Shown piece by piece: positions 59,985 through 64,000 of a stretch of 64,000 nt of DNA. A model generated the notes under the pieces. That model saw nothing but the letters and a program-made list of their open reading frames with translations, had not been told where the DNA came from and did not search any database. The first letter of the stretch is position 1, and every line of letters begins with the position of its first letter. Made by a program: the position numbers and the translations under genes. Source of the DNA: Paenibacillus sp. FSL R7-0204 (GTDB taxonomy: Bacteria; Bacillota; Bacilli; Paenibacillales; Paenibacillaceae); NCBI RefSeq assembly GCF_038002225.1, contig NZ_JBBOCA010000001.1, forward strand, positions 992,001 through 1,056,000, read 5' to 3'.

Positions 59985-61094
59985 ATGCAGACCAGGGAAC
60001 AAATTCAGGAACTTTTACAGCCGCTTACAGACCCGGAATCCGGAAAAAGCCTGATCGAACTACAGTTAATCCGCGATATCATGATCAAGGAAGACCGTAT
60101 TTCGTTATCCATCGTATGTCTGGATTCGGATGAGAAGAAGCGGATGGAGCTGGAGCAGCAGGTGCGCGACCTGCTTACGGAGGGCGGGGCAGAACAGATT
60201 CACATCCGCCTGCGTGATGCCACCGACTATGAACGGGCTATGCTTCTCGGCGAGGGCGGCGGGGATGAGCCGGATTCAGAGGAAGGGGAGAAGCTCAAAG
60301 GACACGCAGCGGGCCTTGAGGGGCATGAGCTGATCAATGAGAACTCAGGGGTGAACTTCATCGCAATTGCCAGCGGCAAGGGCGGGGTCGGGAAATCAAC
60401 CGTAACCGTGAATCTGGCGGTGGCACTGGCCCGCAAGGGCAAGAGAGTCGGCCTGATCGATGCAGATATTTACGGCTTCAGTATTCCGGACATGATGGGA
60501 ATTGAAGAAGGGCCGATCGTGGAAGAAGGCACGATTATTCCGGTAGAACGCTTCGGTGTGAAGGTTATGTCGATGGGCTTCTTCATCCGGGAGAATAGTC
60601 CGGTCATCTGGAGAGGACCCATGCTTGGTAAAATGCTGCGACAGTTCTTCAGTGATGTCGGCTGGGGGGAACTGGATTACCTGCTGCTGGATTTGCCTCC
60701 AGGTACGGGCGATGTTGCCCTTGATGTCCACCAGATGCTGCCGCACAGCAAGGAGATCATTGTCACTACCCCGCATGCTACGGCTGCCTTTGTGGCGGCG
60801 AGAGCGGGCTCTATGGCTCTGCAGACGGAGCATGAGATTCTTGGCGTCATTGAGAATATGGCATATTACGAATGCTCCTCCTGCGGCAAAAAGGATTACA
60901 TCTTCGGCAGAGGGGGCGGAGCCCGTCTGGCTGAGACGCTGCATACAGAGCTGCTGGCCCAGGTGCCGCTGGGTGCCCCGGACAACCATATCTCCGAGCC
61001 GGACTTCTCACCGTCAGTATATAAGGCGGATACGGCTACCGGAGTATTGTTCGCAGACATTGCAGACAAGCTGATTGCCAAGTACGAGCAATAA
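59985..61094 (+). CDS. salA: Mrp/ApbC-family P-loop ATPase (SalA)
   Basis: 369 residues from ATG 59985 after AGAGGTG. An N-terminal MIP18-like domain (about 4-80) is followed by an acidic linker. The ParA-type ATPase has the deviant Walker A SGKGGVGKST (about 129-138), LLLDLPPGTGDVAL and the CxxC (about 297 and 300) that binds an Fe-S cluster in Mrp proteins. It may carry iron-sulfur clusters; B. subtilis SalA is also described as a regulator of scoC. It lies in the conserved cwlD-salA-gerD order. Confidence 0.9.
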   Translation: MQTREQIQELLQPLTDPESGKSLIELQLIRDIMIKEDRISLSIVCLDSDEKKRMELEQQVRDLLTEGGAEQIHIRLRDATDYERAMLLGEGGGDEPDSEEGEKLKGHAAGLEGHELINENSGVNFIAIASGKGGVGKSTVTVNLAVALARKGKRVGLIDADIYGFSIPDMMGIEEGPIVEEGTIIPVERFGVKVMSMGFFIRENSPVIWRGPMLGKMLRQFFSDVGWGELDYLLLDLPPGTGDVALDVHQMLPHSKEIIVTTPHATAAFVAARAGSMALQTEHEILGVIENMAYYECSSCGKKDYIFGRGGGARLAETLHTELLAQVPLGAPDNHISEPDFSPSVYKADTATGVLFADIADKLIAKYEQ

Positions 61095-61125
61095 TCACCC
61101 TTTGACCTTGCCGTGCACATAAACA

Positions 61126-61165
61126 AATAAGGCCTGTCCCTTCCAAGGGGCACGGCCTTATTTTG
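61126..61165. terminator. Bidirectional terminator between salA and gerD
   Basis: AATAAGGCC-T-GTCCC and GGGGC-A-CGGCCTTATT form a long stem around TTCCAA (61126-61162), followed by TTTT on the plus strand; the minus strand also ends in a T-rich run. It serves two convergent genes. Confidence 0.85.
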
Positions 61166-61166
61166 A

Positions 61167-61877
61167 TTAAGAACCTGAACCGGAACCGGAATCGTCTCCG
61201 CCTTCCTGCTTCTGGCTGTCACCGCCCTGCTTGTCCTCCCCGCCACTTTCGCCTTTACCACCATCCTTTTTCTCAACCTTAGGCTGCAATTCATCCTGGA
61301 CTACGGATTTGAGAAGCGTAAGTACCTCCATACGGAATAGCGGGTTCTGCATGGCTTCCTGCATAATGGTCATGGACTGCTTGCGGTAATCCGGTGTCTT
61401 CGTAAGATCGAGGAACATTTTCGTCATTTCGGGCGACTTCATAATTTCTCCAACCGACTTCTGATAAGTAGGGTCCTTGATTAATTGAAGATGAAGTTCC
61501 TTGCTCTCTTTGTTAATCGCTTTGGCGAAATCTCCGGCAAACTGCGGATCGGTCATGATTTTTTCGATTTCCTTCTGATACTCCGGCGCAGTGAGGGTAT
61601 CTTTAACAGCGATGCGGATCTGCTCAGTTGTCTGCATAGGCATCATCTTCATGCTTAAACCACTGGTGGCGCTGCCCCCCTCTGAGCTTGGAGTAGACAA
61701 GGCCTCCTCTACAGCCTTTTTCCCTTCATCGCTTTTCAATATATCGACAACCATCGTCTTCATTTCCTTATATCCGCCTTGCCCCGAAGAAGAACTGCTC
61801 TGTTCGCCCCCGCAGGCCGTCAAAGTGATCATCAAGCCAAGTGCCAAGCCTCCAGACCAGATAGCCCTCCATTTCAT
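61167..61877 (-). CDS. gerD: Spore germination lipoprotein GerD
   Basis: 236 residues with a lipoprotein signal: LGLMITLTAC places the lipidated Cys at 22. The central helical region (EMKTMVVDILKSDEGKKAVE to about 190) is typical of GerD, which forms a trimeric helical rod that clusters germinant receptors in the inner spore membrane. The tail is a Gly/Ser/Asp/Lys-rich low-complexity stretch. It has its own SigG-type promoter and a GGAGGG site. Gene order with salA and kbaA is as in Bacillus. Confidence 0.93.
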   Translation of the reverse strand: MKWRAIWSGGLALGLMITLTACGGEQSSSSSGQGGYKEMKTMVVDILKSDEGKKAVEEALSTPSSEGGSATSGLSMKMMPMQTTEQIRIAVKDTLTAPEYQKEIEKIMTDPQFAGDFAKAINKESKELHLQLIKDPTYQKSVGEIMKSPEMTKMFLDLTKTPDYRKQSMTIMQEAMQNPLFRMEVLTLLKSVVQDELQPKVEKKDGGKGESGGEDKQGGDSQKQEGGDDSGSGSGS

Positions 61878-61910
61878 TGGCGCTGCCCTCCTTTATAGAA
61901 TTACTGCTTG

Positions 61911-61939
61911 TAGTATGCCGCGCGAGGGAACATTTATGT
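61911..61939 (-). promoter_or_regulatory. SigG-type promoter of gerD
   Basis: On the minus strand a perfect forespore -10 CATACTA (61917-61911) follows ACATA (61939-61935) at 17 bases, close to the SigG -35 consensus. It lies 34 bases before the gerD start, consistent with forespore expression of gerD in Bacillus. Confidence 0.65.
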
Positions 61940-61995
61940 TGAAGCGGAATGGTTTTTTGACGGTAACCTTGGTAAAATAAATCTGACACGGGGAG

Positions 61996-62595
61996 GTGAA
62001 AGCGCTGAGCTTGAGAAAATGGTTTTATTTGTTCTGGACCACGCTTTTGATCGGTGCAGGCGGGGCGGTCATTGCTGGACTTGCTCTGCAGATAGGGAAT
62101 GGCGGTATACAATTTAAAGGCACTGCCGATCTTCTCCTGTACTCACTGATTCTTTTGGGCTACGGAGTGCTTGTAAGCGTATACGCCCAGCTCGGATTTT
62201 TTGCGTATCTGATCCTCAACTATACGGGCATCGGGGTGTTCCCGCGCAAGGCGTGGCGCTACATACAACTGGTGCTGGCTGTGCTGGCACTGTTTGAGCT
62301 GATGTTCCTGCGCACCTTTGTCGGCGGAGACCAGAGCGCCCGGACGGATGTGACGCTAGGTGTGGCTATTCTGTTCACTGCACTTATTGTATCCTGGCTC
62401 AAGATACGCAGCACGAACGTGTCGGCCTGGGTCCCGACCTTTTTCTTCATGACAGCCATCACTATAGTGGAGATTATCGGCGTGCTGCGGATCGGCGTGG
62501 ACAGCGCCACCATCTTTATTCTTGTACCGCTTGTCGCCTGTAATGCCTTCCAGATTCTGATGCTGCACCGTGTACTGAAGCCGGCTTCAATTTGA
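61996..62595 (+). CDS. kbaA: KinB-signalling pathway activation protein KbaA
   Basis: Up to 199 residues with six or so hydrophobic segments (for example LFWTTLLIGAGGAVIAGLAL; YIQLVLAVLALFELMFL). The family is a membrane protein needed for KinB input to the sporulation phosphorelay. The start is unclear: GTG 61996 is part of the GGGGAGGTG site itself, CTG 62005 has the best spacing, and TTG 62011 is rather far. It is divergent from gerD, in the place expected for kbaA. Confidence 0.88.
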   Translation: MKALSLRKWFYLFWTTLLIGAGGAVIAGLALQIGNGGIQFKGTADLLLYSLILLGYGVLVSVYAQLGFFAYLILNYTGIGVFPRKAWRYIQLVLAVLALFELMFLRTFVGGDQSARTDVTLGVAILFTALIVSWLKIRSTNVSAWVPTFFFMTAITIVEIIGVLRIGVDSATIFILVPLVACNAFQILMLHRVLKPASI

Positions 62596-62611
62596 CGATA
62601 GCAATCATGCT

Positions 62612-62654
62612 CAAAACCCCGCCCTCTGTATACAACCAGGGAGGCGGGGTTTTG
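62612..62654. terminator. Terminator after kbaA
   Basis: CAAAACCCCGCC (62612-62623) and GGCGGGGTTTTG (62643-62654) form a 12-base-pair stem with a 19-base loop. The T run is inside the 3' arm and followed by GG, so it resembles a symmetrical terminator. Confidence 0.7.
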
Positions 62655-62729
62655 GCACTGTTTGCACGGGAGCGGTTAGAATGAATATGAAGAGGTTAAT
62701 CTTAAAGAACAGAGTGGAGGAGGGAATAT

Positions 62730-63551
62730 ATGAACATCAAGCGCTATATGATAAAAGACACCAGTGAAACACGCCTGAAGGACCTCGATCCTAATGAACG
62801 GGGAGACTTCAAATCCAAAGAAGAAGCCGAAGCCAAAATGGAGAAGCTGATTGAACGGCTGGTCAAACTGCAGGATATCCTTTTTGCACAGAAAAAGCAT
62901 TCGCTGCTGGTTATCCTTCAAGGAATGGATTCAAGCGGTAAGGACGGAACCGTCAAACACATCTTCTCCGGCATCAATCCGCAAGGGTTCATCGTAACCA
63001 GCTTCAAGAAGCCCTCACTGGAGGAGGAAGCACACGATTTCCTGTGGAGAGTCCATATGAAGACCCCGCCCAAAGGCTATATTGCCGCATTCAACCGTTC
63101 GCATTATGAGGATGTGCTGGTGCCCCGCGTGCATGGCAGTCTTAGCAAGGAGGATGCCAAGCGGCGGTTCCGCTACATCCGCCAGTTCGAGGAGATGCTG
63201 GCGGAAGAGGGAACGACAGTTATTAAGCTCTTTCTGCATATCTCCAAGGAGAAGCAGCTCGAGAAGATTAAGGAGCGGCTTGAAGATCCGGCGAAGCACT
63301 GGAAATTCGATGCCAGTGATCTGCAGGAACGCGAATACTGGGACGATTATCAAAAGGCGTATGAGGATGTTTTTCAGGAGAGCAGTATAGATAAAGCTCC
63401 TTGGTACTGGATTCCGGCGAATCACCGCTGGTACCGCAACTATCTGGCCCTCAAGATTGTAGTCAAAACGCTGGAGGGGCTTGACCTGAGCTACCCGAAG
63501 CTGAATACACCGACGCCTGATATCTCTCAGCTGATCTCACCGCGTCACTGA
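62730..63551 (+). CDS. ppk2: Polyphosphate kinase 2 family phosphotransferase
   Basis: 273 residues from ATG 62730 after GGAGGAGGG. Walker A GMDSSGKDGT is at residues 65-74, with the PPK2 signatures SGINPQGFIVTSFKKPS and AAFNRSHYEDVLVPRVHG, and the conserved WYWIPANHRWYRN near the end. Family members move phosphate between polyphosphate and AMP, ADP or GDP. The single-domain size fits a polyphosphate:ADP or AMP enzyme; the class cannot be fixed by eye. Stand-alone gene. Confidence 0.9.
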   Translation: MNIKRYMIKDTSETRLKDLDPNERGDFKSKEEAEAKMEKLIERLVKLQDILFAQKKHSLLVILQGMDSSGKDGTVKHIFSGINPQGFIVTSFKKPSLEEEAHDFLWRVHMKTPPKGYIAAFNRSHYEDVLVPRVHGSLSKEDAKRRFRYIRQFEEMLAEEGTTVIKLFLHISKEKQLEKIKERLEDPAKHWKFDASDLQEREYWDDYQKAYEDVFQESSIDKAPWYWIPANHRWYRNYLALKIVVKTLEGLDLSYPKLNTPTPDISQLISPRH

Positions 63552-63571
63552 TGCATACACAGGTAAGGGAA

Positions 63572-64000
63572 TTACATTCCTGCAGCGTCTTCCAGGCCAT
63601 TATTCAGCAAGGCGGAATCGCGGACTTCCTTGCCGTTTGCACTGCTTTGGCTGATTAGCTCGGAGACGGTTACGAACTCATACCCCTGGCTGCGCAGCTT
63701 ATCAATAATCTGAGGCAGGGCTTCATGCGTTTGTTTGCAGGAGTCGCTGGCATGCAGCAGCACAATATCTCCGGGATGGGCTTTGCGCGTTACACGGTTA
63801 ACGATGTTATCCACACCTATGTTCTTCCAGTCCAGTGAGTCCGTGTCCCATTGAATGACTTTATAGCCGAGATCGGTCGCCACCTGCAGGACTCTTTTGT
63901 CAAAATCACCATTAGGCATTCTGATCAGGTTGGGCTGAGAACCGGTTAACTCCGTCAATACTGAATGGGCCGTACTGATCTGCGTGCGGATTTCATCATT
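63572..64000 (-). CDS. pdaB: Polysaccharide deacetylase, PdaB-like (partial, N-terminus outside window)
   Basis: The frame stays open to the last base of the window on the minus strand, leaving 142 residues of a NodB-homology domain. Visible motifs are the RMPNGDFD segment (usually R-P-P-x-G), VIQWDTDSLDWKNI and the catalytic-site DIVLLHASDS with its His. PdaB proteins act in cortex and spore formation. The place after kbaA agrees with B. subtilis gene order, apart from the inserted ppk2. Confidence 0.85.
   Translation of the reverse strand, partial: NDEIRTQISTAHSVLTELTGSQPNLIRMPNGDFDKRVLQVATDLGYKVIQWDTDSLDWKNIGVDNIVNRVTRKAHPGDIVLLHASDSCKQTHEALPQIIDKLRSQGYEFVTVSELISQSSANGKEVRDSALLNNGLEDAAGM

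Overview
The window is a chromosomal segment from an endospore-forming, low/mid-GC Firmicute, most likely Paenibacillus or a close relative. The reasons are the gene order (mrnC-rlmB-yacP-sigH-rpmG-secE-nusG ... rpsI ... cwlD-salA-gerD-kbaA-ppk2/pdaB), the sporulation and germination genes (sigH, cwlD, gerD, kbaA, pdaB), the strong AGGAGG ribosome binding sites and the frequent TTG/GTG starts. The species call is inference; no comparison was run.

Layout. (1) 1-6.2 kb: end of mrnC, rlmB, rae1/yacP, sigH, then rpmG-secE-nusG and the L11-L1-L10-L12 genes with an L10-type leader. (2) 6.3-19.6 kb: a YbxB-like methyltransferase, rpoB-rpoC behind a long leader, a L7Ae-family gene with its own promoter, and rpsL-rpsG-fusA-tuf ending in a strong terminator. 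S12 carries Arg and Ala where reference S12 proteins have the Lys and Pro classically mutated to streptomycin resistance or dependence. (3) 19.7-21.4 kb: a small module between tuf and rpsJ, made of an FNR-like regulator (+) divergent from a V4R-domain gene and a cupin gene (-). A perfect FNR box, TTGAT-N4-ATCAA, is centred exactly 41.5 bp upstream of the predicted start of the V4R-cupin transcript. (4) 21.4-36.9 kb: the S10-spc-alpha ribosomal superoperon from rpsJ to rplQ, with secY, adk, map, infA and rpoA, closed by a terminator. truA and rplM-rpsI follow.

(5) 38.9-57.0 kb: an accessory block between rpsI and cysH that encodes a P2-like contractile tail and nothing else of a phage: sheath, tube, GpE/E' chaperone pair joined by a programmed -1 frameshift signal, tape measure, X, D, V, U, W, J, I and an 1847-residue modular fibre. 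No capsid, portal, terminase, integrase, holin or endolysin gene is visible. It is controlled by an XRE repressor plus an ImmA/IrrE protease (-) and a divergent Xpf-like sigma factor (+). Both divergent promoters carry the same operator half-site between -35 and -10 and again just after the start point. This is best read as a domesticated R-type tailocin.

(6) 57.1-64 kb: cysH-sat (sulfate to APS to sulfite), then cwlD, salA/mrp, gerD, kbaA, ppk2 and the end of pdaB. cwlD has a hairpin that hides its ribosome binding site in read-through RNA, but a candidate SigE promoter would start inside the hairpin and free it. gerD has a SigG-type promoter.
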